DNA of 64,000 nt from Siphonodentalium dalli (Eukaryota > Mollusca > Scaphopoda > Gadilida > Siphonodentaliidae). Both the position numbers and the translations under genes were made by a program. Positions 34,965 to 48,228 of the stretch are shown one piece after another (the first letter of the stretch is position 1; each line of letters begins with the position of its first letter). Location of the stretch: the NCBI GenBank assembly GCA_032622095.1, contig CP136068.1:9155314-9219313 (forward strand), read 5' to 3'. Below the pieces are notes generated by a model. That model saw only the letters and a program-made list of their open reading frames with translations, ran no database searches and was not told the origin of the DNA.

Positions 34965-35851
34965 CTTTGTATATATGCCTTCCACACTTATGGTATATAT
35001 TGACATCAAATAATTACTTCACTGTAAGTTGTATTAATAAATATCAGTTCAAGCACTTGAAGTTCATTTTAAAAATAAGTGTCACGGGTAACTTGATCAA
35101 TACCTTCTTTGTGACCTATCTTAAGAACACAAATTACATTTCATTCTATAACGAATTGTATGGGAAGCAATAGAATGTTTCTCTGTCGGTCATTAAGTCA
35201 TCTAAACGTCACAGCAAGGCAAACGATGAATAGCGCAAAGGATACTCAGGCGAGTGTGATTAGAAAAACAACTGGAGTGAAACATAACTAAAGACAGCAT
35301 ATTACTTTGACACCCATGGATGGAGAGATTACAATGTACAAATGACCACCTATGCATGTCCTCAATTCATGAATGGCATATCAAAATCTAACTATTCAAA
35401 TGGCTAATCCTGATGCATTGATATGTCTGGTGAAACAAATTGTGGTAATTAACTACATATTGTTGCTTAACGCAAAATCGTTCACTTTTGGATTAAAGAA
35501 TGAAACTTTCAGGGTTGGTTGGGTTTGTGGTCCACATCAACCAGTTAGCAGGTTCCATGATTTTGGTGATCCCTTGACCTTTAAATTGCCTTAGAGCACA
35601 ATCCCATTGTTGCAATCGTTCCCTGGTTTTTGGTAAAGCACACAGATTCCCATGCAAGGCTGGCGAAAGAATAGTTCAATGATTATCCCATTGTTTTTTG
35701 TTTGTTTTTTTTTATATCTGGGGTTTGGGATTCGACCCGGGAATATTTGGAAGGGGCGGCACCCCTTCCCTACAACCCACTTTGGAAATTTAATAGATAA
35801 CATGTTATGAATTTACAAAACATGAAATGGTGAACATGAAATGAAAATGAT

Positions 35852-36576
35852 CTATTTGTTTTGGTTTTCTTTGCCTTCTTTTTTGTTTCGATGTTCTGAT
35901 GTTGCTGCTGCTGCTGTTGTTGTTTCTGTTTCGGAGTCGGAGGCGATGGTCCTGGCTAGTATCAGTTCTTTTAACTCTGCCATTTCTTCTGCTACTTTGT
36001 TTGCTGCTGCCATCGTCTCCAGAGTTTCCTGAACGACGTTGTCCCTCACTGAAGAGTTGGAACCGCAGCTGTTGTTGGTGGTGCTGGTGGAGATGGAGGA
36101 CACCGGGGTGTGGTGGTACTCCGGTGTCCGATGTGGTAAACTGTCCAACTCCACATCGAAGCTGGCGGCAGGAACATCGGGGGTGGTGTCCTCGTCCCTT
36201 TCTCCGCTCGCCTCGATGACGACAGCAGGGATCTCCGGCAGATCAACGGAGTCCTGCTAGCTGTTGTGATGTCGTCTGTCCCCATGCAGGTCCGCTCGTC
36301 TTGGCGTCTCATCCCCATCTTCTTCCATTTCGCCCGTCTGGCGGCGTCCCTTCTCCGTCTAGATGGCGTCTTCTTTTTTGGAGGCCCTTGCTTCATGGTA
36401 CGGCGGGTTTCGGCGTTCCTGTCCCGGACAGAAGACCTCTGGATGCCAGCATCTTCTGTCCGGAATTCGATGCATAGGACCAGAGAGCCCCTGTCAGCCT
36501 GGAGTGACCAGCTGGCAGTGTCCACAATCCGGCTCCTCTGCATAGCAGCTAACGCGGCGTCGGGGATTAGCTCCAT
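35852..36576 (-). pseudogene. LINE ORF1/gag-like fragment
   Basis: Starts MELIPDAALAAMQRSR, reads GSLVLCIEFRTEDAGIQ and then a basic PSRRRRDAARRAKWKK motif typical of ORF1 nucleic-acid-binding proteins of invertebrate non-LTR elements. The frame breaks near 36150 and continues in another frame as a Ser/Thr-rich and helical ETLETMAAANKVAEEMAELK segment to 35852. Locally GC-richer than its surroundings. No RT follows, so it is a fragment. Confidence 0.5.
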
Positions 36577-36579
36577 AAT

Positions 36580-38990
36580 CCGTCCTGAGCCTAATCCAAA
36601 ACCATCTCACTCCGGCGTTAGCACGAGGGCGACTGCTTCCCGAAGGTCACAATCCACACAACTCACTCGGGCTAACGTCTGGTGATCGGAACAGCAAGCA
36701 CACAAAGTAAAATATAGTGTGCTCCGCTCGACGGTCACCAGATTTGACAGAACGCGGTATAAAATCTCACTAAAAATCACCATTGGGATTCTAGTCATAA
36801 TTATTTCGTCACGAAATGGGAAGACGTGTGCAATCAAAGTGATGAATTCCATTTTTATGAATATGCCAAGTCAGTGGTACCAAAATTGTCACTTTGTCTC
36901 AAAATGGCTGCCAAAGTGGGGGCCAAAAGATGAAATATTGTAAATATTGCCCCATCGCGCGTGCCATGCAACCGCATACAAGTTGTGGTTGATGAACAAA
37001 AATGATTATTCTGTCTTATAGACATTGAATACTAACATTTCTGCTGCACCTTGGTAAATTGTTACTATTTTAAACACTGACATTAACATAATTATTAGAT
37101 GTTTCTATCACAAACTTGACATCAAAATCGGCAGAAATTCACTTTTCAGGTTAAGACCATTTTTTTTCAAGTAAAATGGAACTATCTTTGGTATCGAATG
37201 TGTTTATTGTTTTGATCTGTCTTAAATGTGTCACAATGATGTGCTTTTAGACAGAATTACTCAATATGGTTTGCAAAATGTCAACCAAATTTGGTAAAAA
37301 GGTTTATTTTTCACATATATCTCGAACATTATTCTCTGCATGACAAATTCATTTTAAAGGATGCAGTATGGAATTTTGAGGGGTATAATATCATAATCAT
37401 GCCCGCCTATATAAATGACCATTGGAAATAGAAATCTATTCTCAGGAGATTATGAGATGTTATATTCATTTAATTAATTCAGGACCATTATTGAAAGATC
37501 AATGTGGGACAATGTTTCGATGCCAGCACCAACATATTTTTTGCTCGAAAGTCCCACCTTAGGGACATTTACACAATCAACGTTTCTCGCCCATGAACAT
37601 TTCTTATGAAATCACGTTCATCTGAAGTATTGATATGTTATGGCGTGGCCGGGGATGTGGGTGGTGGGATGGGGCGGGGTTTGGGCACGGATGTGGTGCT
37701 TAATTTGTGGCTGCCCCCAACTTTGGTCAAAATTTTCAACAGTTACAAATTTCATAGCATACACTAGTTGGTTGGAAATTTCACACCAACAATATGTTGA
37801 AATTGTTCACTTAGTTTGATTTTTACAAAAATGACTGAGGAAAGTCCCTCCTTGAATACATATACACATTGTAATAATAATGTGTTCGGTTAAAGTGTAA
37901 TTGTCCGCCGCGCTCATTTAAAATAATATTAAAGTGATGTGAAACACTCAGGTAGGGTGATCAAATAGAAATGGAGAATAATCTTGTTCAAAGAAGTAAT
38001 TTTTACACACAGTATGTCAAATTGACAACACACGCCGTCATTCTTATATATGAATAAAATGCAGCGACTCTCGATGGCGTAATTGTTTTCGTTAGTTTGT
38101 CGCCGATAGATGCGTCCCGAATCGAGTAGTAAATATTTACAATTAAGCATAGTTCTGACGATGTTTTTCATGTAGTGGTACGGTCGATTTGCTTCAAATT
38201 TTCGGCGATGTTAGTAGAATGTTACACTCCTCCAGTTATCATAGCGTCTGAATACTAACTTAACAGTTTCACGCTTCCGAACACGTACATAATATGTCTT
38301 TAACAATATTCAATTCCTATCTAATCATCGGGGCCGACTTCTCTCAGGTCGACTTCGCGTCGGTCGTCTTCATATTGGGTCATCTTCATATGGGGTCATC
38401 TTCATATGGGGTCGACTTCGCGTGGACCCGACTTCACTTGTACTCTTTTGACCAATGGTCATGTGATTTTGTAAAACTTCCATTGGCTGATTGAGTCACC
38501 TTTAAAGGTTTAGTATTGGTACCGACATTTACATTCCAGAATAATACTGAGGATGCGTGACTATTCATGCATGCCCAAGACCAGTTGCCCCGGTGTGATC
38601 TTGCATGTTCGGGCGACTACTATAGTAAGTCAAAGGCGAGTGACCAAATCATTTTTGCTTTTACATGTACTTCATCCAATTTTTATTTTATTTAATTAAT
38701 ATTACAAAAGATAGCCTTTGTCGCAGGGGGGGGGGGGTCGCGCACAAAAATTCCATATATAGGGCGGGGGTGGGTGGGTCATTTGGACCCGAAAAAAATG
38801 TGTAAATGACAAAAAATGCAAATGTTTTCCTCCACTTAAAATCACTCAGTTTTTGTGCTCATGTAATCTGTTAATATCAACAATATGACCCACTAGGCTA
38901 TTTAAAACATACTAACCAGTACTAACTACCATTTAGGGTGTATGTATGCTGATGTATGTCAAAATTAATGTACCAGATTTCGACGGATGA
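36580..38990. other. Gene-free stretch
   Basis: AT-rich. Notable items are short CTTCATATGGGGTC repeats at about 38375-38420, a 12-base G run near 38725, and the right member of the 34304/38050 inverted pair. Confidence 0.5.
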
Positions 38991-38997
38991 AAGATAT

Positions 38998-39620
38998 CTA
39001 ATATATATTTTGGGACTTCTGTTTGTCTGTCTGTCTGTTAGCTATGGCCGGGAAAACTGTCGGACGGATTGAGCCCAAACTTCATATCTAAGGGTAAAAT
39101 TACAGTTGGAATGTCATCGCACCGCTTCTGAGAACGTCAGAGCACTCATTCTCCAATCCCCCGCCACCGTAATGGGTAGTTCATGGGTTAATCGCGTGAT
39201 AGTTAAAGAGCGTTCGTATCCGCAGCGTCGTTGATAAAGAGCGTGTATGTGTCCAGACATGAGCGTGTTGTGTCTGTGTACAGACATGAGCGTGTTGTGT
39301 GATTCTGTGTTCGTACATAGGGGTTCCTGGGAATGGGGGAGATTTTCATCGGGTCAGTTTTTTCCGCCCGAGGTGACCTTCACCTTGAAACGGGTACCCA
39401 CAAATGATCTAATATATATTTTGGGACTTCTGTCTGTTTGTTTGTCTGTTAGCTATGGCCGGGAAAACTGCTGGACGGATTTCGCCGAAATTTTATACCT
39501 ACGGGTAGTTTTGTCCGGGGAGTGTTTTGGACGGGTCAAATCGTGACTCCGACCTGACCTTAACCTTCAAAATGGTCAATTCAAGGTCAAAGCCCGGACG
39601 AAGTCGGGTCACCTGCTAGT
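38998..39620 (+). mobile_element. Helentron-like non-autonomous repeat (HINE type), two tandem heads
   Basis: Two copies of TCTAATATATATTTTGGGAC followed by a (TGTC)n tract and TAGCTATGGCCGGGAAAACTG start at 38998 and 39406. The second ends AGCCCGGACGAAGTCGGGTC then ACCTGCTAGT, a hairpin followed by CTAG and a T, the kind of 3' end described for Helitron-like elements. Classification is from these features only. Confidence 0.45.
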
Positions 39621-39629
39621 ATTATATAT

Positions 39630-40450
39630 ATAAACAAATCATATAACAAACATTAAAACACAAGAACAAACATTTATAATATGCATATCCAAGATAGCCT
39701 TTCAATTGGATGTCAAAGTGTATGTTATAGCTATATATATGTACACACATGTGTATCCCTTTAAGGGTTTGAACAAAATATAAAGCTGAGTTTATATTGA
39801 TGAATTCTGTGATGAATTTTGCAATTACTTTTGACAAATTTGTTTACTGTTATACAGTGTGTTATAACATAATTATATGCTCAGACAGACAGACACGATC
39901 AGTCGACAATGCTTGCATATAAGCAGAATTATGAAATGATTACCATCTTCTGTTCTTAATCCACATAATATATATTATTTGTTATCAAGATAAACTTGAT
40001 GATATAAACAAAAATAACAATGCCACCATATTCCACTGGTTTAAAACTATAAAACAAAATAACTCATACAAAAGGTTCATACTATTTGGATAACAATATG
40101 AACGCTTAGCCTTTTGTGATATTAATTCAACCACAGTTATTATTCACAAGTCTAGGCAGTTACGTACTGTACAGATACATGTAGTAAGGTAGTATATATG
40201 GAGTTCCAGTTATTTGACTGTCAATACATATGGTATTGTAATTATTAGTGGCTTGTTCATTATTGGTTGCTTTGATATTCAATTTAGGATATAGCAGGAT
40301 AGAGCAATGTAACTATAAAAAGTAGCTTTTGGTATTAAAGTCTCAACTTATTCCATATGCAACATAAAGCTAGAATATAAACATGACTAATATGAACTTT
40401 GTTCTTGAAACTAATTATAATTCATACTAACCTGGATCAAACTGCACAGG
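39630..40450. other. Gene-free stretch
   Basis: AT-rich; nothing recognisable on either strand. Confidence 0.5.
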
Positions 40451-40454
40451 TAAT

Positions 40455-40583
40455 CTATGCAACTCTCTTCATGCGAACTTTCTCAGAGTCACATATCTTA
40501 ACTGGACAGTCTGATCCAGGATGCTTGTTCTTATAATGGGTTTCCATGTGATACGTCCAGTAAACCACATTGCACAGGGGCAC
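40455..40583 (-). CDS. Candidate 3' exon of a C2H2 zinc-finger gene
   Basis: After an acceptor-like CCGTATAG, 43 codons read VPLCNVVYWTYHMETHYK, NKHPGSDCP and end KRVA-stop at 40455. C-x2-C-x11-H-x4-H is a slightly atypical C2H2 finger if the residue before the first visible Pro completes the Cys pair in the joined codons (the overlapping frame reads YRCPC). The HMETHYKNKHP pattern is typical of terminal fingers. Upstream exons are not visible in the window. It could equally be a transposon-derived finger. Confidence 0.35.
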   Translation of the reverse strand: MPLCNVVYWTYHMETHYKNKHPGSDCPVKICDSEKVRMKRVA

Positions 40584-40739
40584 CTATACGGACGATTTGT
40601 ACAAGGTGACCGTGGCTTGGATATCTCCGCTGGCTTTAAACTAAACTTGTAAAACAATTTACAGATTGATACAGGAATGAATGTTGTGTGAGTCTGGAAT
40701 AGTATCAAATAATAAGAAACGGAACAATTCTTTGCTAGG

Positions 40740-41300
40740 CTATGATTTGGTTTATATTTTATGCTTTTTGTAAGATTTTGGGGGTGGGTCCCAAAGATTG
40801 GGCGGAAAAAAAAGAAAAAAAAATGCAGGTAGAGGGGTGGTGGGTCCCCGAGAGGGGCAAAAACATTTTTTTCGCCCTATATATGTAAAACAAATTCCGC
40901 GACCGCCCCCCCCCCTGTTTGCCGGTATAAAACAATTACTCCTTCTTACAGGCGAGTGGATACAATTAAATGCGTGATTGGTTGTAATCAGGTATCTCTT
41001 AACAGGAATCTGAGTGGCATGGCTTCACTGTCTAGAGGCTTAGAAGTTAGAGCAAAACCTGAGTTATTGCCGGACTGATTGTCGTGAACAACAGAACAAG
41101 TGCGATAAATAAATAACGAATTCTAGCACCTAACCTATATAATCACCATCCAGCAAGCGGATGCCCAACATAAACTTTATAAATTTCGTAATCAGAACAT
41201 TGTATGGTGTCAACGAACTTTTAACGTCTTATTGTTTAGCTTTTTCTTATTAAGCTGCGTCAACTAAATCAGACAACATAAGATACAAGACAGATAACTC
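40740..41300. other. Gene-free stretch
   Basis: Poly-A and poly-C runs (40808-40835, 40905-40917); no gene. Confidence 0.5.
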
Positions 41301-41421
41301 TATCCATATATACCCCGTCTACACACAGGACGTATAACAGTATTATCCCAACCGATTTCACTAGCCGTTTTATGTTGAAGGAAATGGACTAACGTGGCAC
41401 CAACCATGGATAATGACTCAC

Positions 41422-41580
41422 CATAGAATTGACTACCCCCTCCCATGTTACCTAAAGTTGCTGCAAATTGTGTGTTGCTATCTGAGTGTTGAGTGTAAAG
41501 ATCATTATAACTGCTATACATGTTCACCAACTTACTTTGTAGATGACTCAAAGTCGACCAATACCTGCTCGCTCCTGGAG
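41422..41580 (-). CDS. Candidate internal exon, unrecognised
   Basis: The minus strand is open between a weak acceptor (CTGTAAG or GCTCCAG) and a consensus donor (ATG|GTGAGTC at 41421). It reads RYWSTLSHLQSKLVNMYSS, then TQHSDSNTQF and GNMGGGSQFYG. The composition is protein-like rather than random, but I do not recognise it. Reading through the donor leads to a stop at 41300. Confidence 0.25.
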
Positions 41581-42369
41581 CTTACAGATAGACAAGTTCA
41601 GTGGCAGTCAGCTCGATATACAGAAAGCACCTTCAGGGTCTACAGTACTAATCACCGTGTGGGAACTGTTACATCGGAAGTCGTTCTATCGCCGGTTTGT
41701 GACGGTTCTTGACTGATTTGTCACAGTTCCTTATGATCGAAATTATACATTTTCGCGACTTTTTGACAGTTAAAACGCAATTTTTTCGCCATCTAGTTCA
41801 TAATTCGATTGATTTTCCATTCCCCTCGCAATCGGTGGCCCCAACGAGCGTAATAATAACTAAAATTTCATTGTGCGAGTCGTATTTTACAACGACGAAA
41901 ACCGCGAAGTTTGATATTTGTTTGGGTTCTCTCCAGATCGAGTCGGTTCTCTGAGCTTCTCTCCCCATTTAATCGCTTCTATACAGGTAATATCGAGGCT
42001 AATATTTGGCAGGATACATGGTTCAAACTGACCAAGTCCTGAAATTAACCAAAGACAAACACAACAACATATGCATTAAGTTGAAATTTACACCACTTGT
42101 CATCAATTTCGATGAATTACGCTGCCTTCATATGCTTATTCAATAATCAGTGTTACGCCTATCAAAATTCACCTAGTCGCCAGCTAGTTTGAAAAATAAC
42201 GTGTTTTGCAGGCCCAACATTACCATAAGTCAATAGCCGGTTAACTATAGTCTCGCTGGTCATCCGTGTTACGTGGACTCGGGTGAGTAACGGCGGACTC
42301 GACTCCCGCATGATTGCATTGCTTCTGGTTCCTCAAGAAAAACGGCGTCTAAATGGCTTTCAAAATATA

Positions 42370-43005
42370 TACATACTAGCCGATGAGCCCGACGTTGTCC
42401 GGGCTATTCAAAAACCAATTTCAAGTCGATAGCTCCACCCGTTTCCGAGATCTGGTCTGCGCATGCGCGAAGCTGGCGTCGCACGGGCTCGGCGACCCGA
42501 TAAAATTCGTATCCGGGGCAAGATACATTCACATAGCAAGTTTCAAGTCGATAGCTCCACCCGTTTCCGAGATCTGGTCTGCGCATGCGCGAAGCTGGCG
42601 TCGCACGGGCTCGGCGACCCGATAAAATTCGTATCCGGGGCAAGATACATTCACATAACAAATTTCAAGTCGATAGCTCCACCCGTTTCCGAGATCTCGT
42701 CTGCGCATGCGCGAAGCTGGTGTCGCACGGGCTCGGCGACCCGATAAAATTCGTATCCGGGGCAAGATACATTCACATAGCAAATTTCAAGTCGATAGCT
42801 CCTCCCGTTTCCGAGATCTCGTCTGCGCATGCGCGAAGCGGGCACCGCACGGGCTCGCCAATACGACAACGTTCACCGCCTGGTCAAACTACACACACGT
42901 ACCAAGTTTCGTCCCGATCGGTCGAGAATCGTAGATTTGTATAAATGACAGACAGACAGACAGACAAACATACATACAGACAGAGGTCTTCAAAATATAT
43001 ATGAG
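42370..43005 (-). mobile_element. Helentron-like repeat with internal 122-bp minisatellite
   Basis: Read on the minus strand it begins ATATATTTTGAAGACC with a (TGTC)n tract near 43000-42945, continues through a TCGACCGATCGGGACGAAAC block, holds the tandem array, and ends at the AGCCCGGACAACGTCGGGC hairpin and CGGCTAGTA near 42373. Same architecture as 38998-39620. Confidence 0.5.
42418..42865. repeat. 122-bp tandem repeat, about 3.7 copies
   Basis: Units start TTTCAAGTCGATAGCTCC at about 42418, 42540, 42662 and 42784, and are more than 95% alike by eye. GC content is much higher than the surroundings. The units produce mutually similar open frames on both strands that are artefacts of the repeat. 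Confidence 0.95.
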
Positions 43006-43140
43006 ATAATGTTAGACAATATTAGACAACATTAGTCTTAATCTGTGGGTGCGAAATTTGAGACAACTTGTCCACATTTAAAGGTATTAATCCGATTAAG
43101 CACCCCTAAATTACTATTTCTTTGGCTTCGGGAGTAAAAC

Positions 43141-43485
43141 ATATTTGATTCGAGTCGAGGAACCCACCCTTCAAATCTCAGAGTAATCAGATATCGATTT
43201 TTGAAGTTCGTTATTTTTTTTAATCTGGTCCACTTCCACGCACTCAAACGGACAAATTGCGGGTGTAAGATGGATAACTCTAAAATCAATTGGTTATTAT
43301 TGTTAATAGTAATCACTTGATTTTAGAGTTATCCATCTTACACCCGCAATTTGTCAGTAATTTGTCCGTTTGAGCGCGAGAAAGTGGACCAGATTAAAAA
43401 AAATAAAGAACTTCAAAAATCGATATCTGATTACTCTGAGCTTTGAACGGTGGGTTCCTCGACTCGAATCAAATATATGAGTACC
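43141..43485. repeat. Long foldback (about 155-bp arms)
   Basis: The left arm (43141-43295) contains GTCGAGGAACCCACC, GATATCGATTTTTGAAGTTC, TCTGGTCCACTT and ATCCATCTTACACCCGCAA-type blocks in the opposite orientation to the right arm (43317-43485), with a 20-base loop. Half copies occur at 44.1-44.3, 50.3, 50.5-50.7 and 51.75-51.95 kb. Confidence 0.9.
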
Positions 43486-44599
43486 TTTAATCTGTGGGTG
43501 CGAAATTTGAGACAACGTGTCCACATTAAGGCATATAGGGCAATGTGGTACGATAATCGTGCATGAGATTGCACGCAAATTGACCCAAATATAGTATTAT
43601 CACGGCCAAATTTGAACAAATCGTGACGTATAAGGCATCCCCAGGAATCCGGTCATTGAAATATGAGCAATTCAACCACTGCATAGCAACCAGTTTCAAG
43701 AAATCGGAATATTTTTGCATTAGCAATGTTGTAACAAGGACGCGTTATTAAGTAACGCTGGACGCGCTTCAGAAATCACATTTATTAACCGCGGACGTGA
43801 ATATTCCGACAAAGAATTTATTGAGAAAATGAATGTTCTGGTTATATAAGGAATCACATATATGTGTGTTTACCATTATTTGACGCATTGTTAAAGGTAC
43901 TCAATCCGACCAGACGGTCCCCATACCATCAAGATACAACAACAACAACATTTCTTCAAGATACGCTTAAATAGTTATCAGAATCGATTAATTGCAACAA
44001 ATTAATGCCAACCACTGTCAACTATGGTATCAAATTTCTCAAAACGTGTTGTTTATCAACATTTTATTCCACGAAATATGGCCGTATTATCACTTGAGTA
44101 TCATGAAATTTTGCCGTTTTACCACTTGATTTTAGAGTTATCCAACTCCATCTGCAATTTTGTCCGATACCGTCCGTTTGATGACGTTTTTCTTTCACAT
44201 CTCGATAAATAACAAACTTCAAAAATCGATATCTGATCACTCTGAGCTTTTGTGGGTGGGTTTCTCGACTCGAATCAAATATGTTTTACCCCCAAAGCTA
44301 AAGAAATAATAAATTAGGAGCGTTAATTCGGATAATGCATCTTTAACACACAGGTTCACGGCAACCAGGCGATTCGATGGGAGATTGGAGGATTCCTTTT
44401 GCTATTATACTCTGTTTCTGTGTATATACAACTATAAGGGTGTACATGACAGAAACGCTCACGGCAGGCACGTGGTTTACAACAATAATTCGCACCGAAG
44501 CGGTCGGTGAGATAATATAACTCAAGCGTATATGGAACTCTGATGCGTGAATGGAATTCACCCACCCATGTTATGACTGAATGTTTAGACTTAAATAGC

Positions 44600-44905
44600 C
44601 ATGACCGGATTCGTTATCTCCGTGTTAAGCCTGGTCTATGTATACCTCTGGGTTTAAATCGTCGTTTGACATATATAAGTTCCAACAGTGATGAAATCAT
44701 AGATGCAGACGAAAAGGCCCTGGCACTTCTCTACAACGATGATGCTGACATTAACAATGAACTCGTATTTCATTATTTATGCAAAAGGAATGGAACGGTG
44801 CCCCTGAACATCTGTTGAAGATCATTATATGTAATTGTGTTAAGGATTGCACTACCAATAGTTGTTCTTGTAAGAATGGATTGAATAGATCTGTTGCGGA
44901 ATTTG
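44600..44905 (+). pseudogene. CXC-tail fragment of a transposon-derived protein
   Basis: The frame reads ADEKALALLYNDDADIN and ELVFHYLCKR; after a one-base frame change near 44790 it continues GAPEHLLKIIICNCVKDC, then TNSCSCKNGLN. A segment of this sort followed by a C-x-C...C-x4-C-x-C (CXC-like) tail ends a widespread family of invertebrate transposon-related proteins. Only this C-terminal piece is present and it is truncated before the last Cys pairs. Confidence 0.45.
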
Positions 44906-44936
44906 TACATGCAAATGATCTGCATGTACAAATTCC
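44886..44936. repeat. Short hairpin
   Basis: GCGGAATTTGTACATGCA is followed by its reverse complement after a 7-base loop. Confidence 0.85.
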
Positions 44937-45044
44937 GCGCCAAATATAGATAGTGATGATGAAGACTATTAGAGTATACATGTTAGCTGAGTTCTATAGA
45001 CAACACGCACAACATGAGAACTCTTTGTTTGTGATTGTCATTCA

Positions 45045-45425
45045 TTTTTCACAAGAATAAGCCACTCTTTTATTCAAAAACCCCATGTCGTGTGTTTTAA
45101 ACCTTTACATAAACAATCTCAATAGTAGCCATCACAAATTGTGAGAGATGTTATCAAAGTTTAGCCGACTAAAAGGACTTAAAATTACCAAATGGTGAAA
45201 TCACGTATTTTGGAAAAAATAAATGCTCTCTATATCAAAAACTAAGCCACCCCTACATTAAAAAGACCATGTAATGTGTTTAAAAACTGTATGTCAACAA
45301 TACTACACAAAATATGAGATATTTTATCAAACTTTAACCCCCCCCCCCCCCCCCCCCCCCACCAATAGCTTAAATTGACCAAGTGGTGAAATAACATATT
45401 TCACAAAAGCGAAACGCTCTCTATA
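45045..45425. repeat. Diverged tandem duplication with a C tract
   Basis: Two units of about 190 bp share AAGCCAC.C(T/C)..TTA..AAAAA.CCATGT and GGTGAAAT.AC.TATTT blocks. The second unit carries a run of about 25 C residues (45338-45360). Confidence 0.7.
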
Positions 45426-45429
45426 TGCA

Positions 45430-48228
45430 AAAAAAATTAGGGCAAAAACCAGTTTGGCAACCTCATTTATTTTTGGGACTTTTTGTATAGTGATGTTCTG
45501 TTGCAATTAGTGTGAGGTTGGTCTATTTTGTTTTAGCCAGATTGACTGGACTACTATAATTATATCTGCGTCAAGTCGTTTCTTGGACTGATTACCCTAG
45601 ACTATTAAAACACAACTAATAGTCAACAATACTAAATATATATGCATTTAAGCCATCTCATGTCAATATCAATATGCACTTTATTCCAAGTCAGGGGAGA
45701 GGAAACCCTACTTGTGTTTCAATCCCCTTTGCACCATCTATACACCATCCACATATTATGTTATCACTTGTGTTTCTCTTGTAGTGCATATATGTATACT
45801 TTGGGACAATTAATTATGTATAATGTAAAATATATTTATTTCAGGTATTAGCAATTACAATTATCAAATAAATAGAATAAAACAAGACATAAGTTTCAGC
45901 AACTTTTATTCTTTAATAAATAAACTAGTTCAATTAATAAACCACAGAACAATCTCATAGGTATAAAGTCTATAATTTCAACATGTTATCAACACCCGGT
46001 CACCATCATAGTCAATTGTATCTAAATTGTGGGAAACCGAGATTATTCATCCCTGGTTTACACCCCTGCTAAGCGGTCCTGCTGTTCTACGATGCAGGTG
46101 GGTCCTGCTGAATTGGTATGCGGATGTTAGTACAAACTGATGTTGTTAAGAAAAAGTACAGTTATTTTGTTCTAAAGTGTCTTTGTCTGTATGAAACATT
46201 CAATAACATATATATTATTAACAATTTTAATAATGGCTTCACTTGTGTAAGTTGTGTTTGCAAAAGCAGTATTACAATATTTTGCAATATATATGATTTA
46301 GAATATTTGATACATATCATGGCTTTTCCTGGATATATTCAGATTATCCGAACACATCTTGACCAGGGTGGTTTAGTGGTCCCGCTAATTTGCTATGATG
46401 TTGGTGGGTCCTGCTGAATTGCTATGATGTTGGTAGGGCAAACTTATGATGTAAAGAAAATGTTCCATTATATTTTCAAAAGTTGTCATTTTTGAGGTGT
46501 TTGGCTTGAAACACGTGACATCATCGGTATGGTTGAAGTTGAAATACAGATTATTGAACAAGCTACGTGTTCCCAGAGTCTGAATCAAATAGCAGGGAAT
46601 CCCATTACTAAGATCCTTGGATTTAATATTAAGGCCGAAGAAAAAGCATTATCTGTTGCTGGGGTTTCCCTTCCGACCCTATTTTAAACACCCTACCCTA
46701 AAGTTATTACATGATTTTCAAGAAAATATTTTGAATTTTCTTTTTGTAAAATGTTTCATTAAAAAAAAAATTCAGAATGTGTGGATTTCTCATTCAAAAG
46801 CATAATTTATTAATACAGTTTATACAGACAATCAAAATTTATTTCAGATCAATCTTGCAAATAAATTATAAAACATGAAAAGCAACAAGAATGTCAAAAT
46901 AAAACAAGACAGTCAATGACTGTGGAGTCGCCCACTTGACTGCAAAGACTGAGAAGACTGGGACTCAAGACTAAAACAGTCAGTACCCGGTACTTGTCAA
47001 AATGACTTGAGACAAGTAGTCCTAAATAAAGACATAGCCGGATGATCTTCGTTGAACAGGGGTCTTCACTTGAAATTTCTAATTACACACAGCTGACAAA
47101 TCTCCAACACCCTACCCTTTTTAAACAAGACAACAAAATTCCTTTTGGACATCCCTCTCTAAGGTTGGAATTTTACAACTGGTATTTCAAGCTCTCCAAC
47201 TTTTGGAAATTTGTGGTCAACCTGACATCCCCCCATAAAGTTAAAATTTATGGTCAACCTGACATCCCCCATAAAGTTAAAATTTGTGGTCAACCTGACA
47301 TCCCCCATAAAGTTAAAATTTGTGGTCAACCTGACATCCCCCATAAAGTTAAAAAATGTGGCCATTTCCAATTGTGGTCCAACAGTTTAACCGAAAGAAG
47401 GAAAATATGGACTGTTGGTCTAAAAACATACTGGTTCAGGTTGTAAAACCAAAACTATGAGAACAATACTAATCTATGTTTCATGCGAAAATCAACAACT
47501 TTACAACTGTTTCATGCGAAAATCAACAACTTTACAACTGTTCAAAAAATTTAATCCCAATCTCCCTCTACACCGCCTCCCCATTGATACAAACATTGCC
47601 TTCATATACCCCCACCCTGTCAGGTTAGAAATCATTAGTAATCAATACCAGTACCAAATTTGAAGTCAACAGCATAGATACAAGTAGGGTAGGTGGGGAG
47701 AGTTAAATCTCTTATCTCTGCCATATTTTGCCCCTATTTGAACCAATGTAAATCCCAATCTATGAGATCCATTCATCAAGTAATTTCAAATGGTGTATTT
47801 TAAGAGTTGAAGTGATATCATTTTCCTCAAAAGTAGTTACAAAATTTAGGGACGGGTTATCGCTGGCACCACTGATACTTTTTCCTTGAAATTATCAGCA
47901 TAATAGATATACACCTCATTAGCATAGACATAAAGAGTTAACAGCCTATATACACATAATATTGTAACACATGTTACATATATAACTGATAATTTATCAA
48001 AAAATATGATCACAGGAATCGATATATCAGTACCCAACTTGAAATTCAAAAGCTCCAATAATTTGTCTTAAGAACGGTCAAGAAGGGGTTAAATTATTTG
48101 GAGTAGGTGGTGTAGTCTTAAATAAATAAAAGGATATAATAATATACAAAGGTTTAGTGATTTCAGAGGATATCTTTAGAAGTTAAGTCAAGCTCTTTGG
48201 AAGCACAAGTGTTAAATCCTCTCATCAG
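45430..48228. other. Gene-free stretch
   Basis: AT-rich, no coding signal. Small items: GCTATGATGTTGGT(G/A)GG duplicated at about 46391 and 46421; a 32-bp duplication with TTTACAACTGTT at about 47478-47545. Confidence 0.5.
47217..47360. repeat. 38-bp tandem repeat, four copies
   Basis: Unit GTCAACCTGACATCCCCCAT plus AAAGTTAAAATTTGTG, repeated four times; the last copy ends in AAAATGTG. Confidence 0.95.

Larger units (their letters stand above)
34304..38050. repeat. Inverted repeat pair flanking 3.5 kb
   Basis: 34304-34422 (ATATAAGACTGACGGTGTGT...TTGATCACCC...GTTTCACGTCAC) is matched in reverse complement by about 37932-38050 with moderate divergence. The pair could be the ends of an element that contains the LINE ORF1-like fragment, or two inverted copies of a dispersed repeat. 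Confidence 0.55.

Noticed and set aside
42383-42944. Several similar 70-119-codon frames
   Set aside because: Products of the 122-bp tandem repeat read in different frames and strands.
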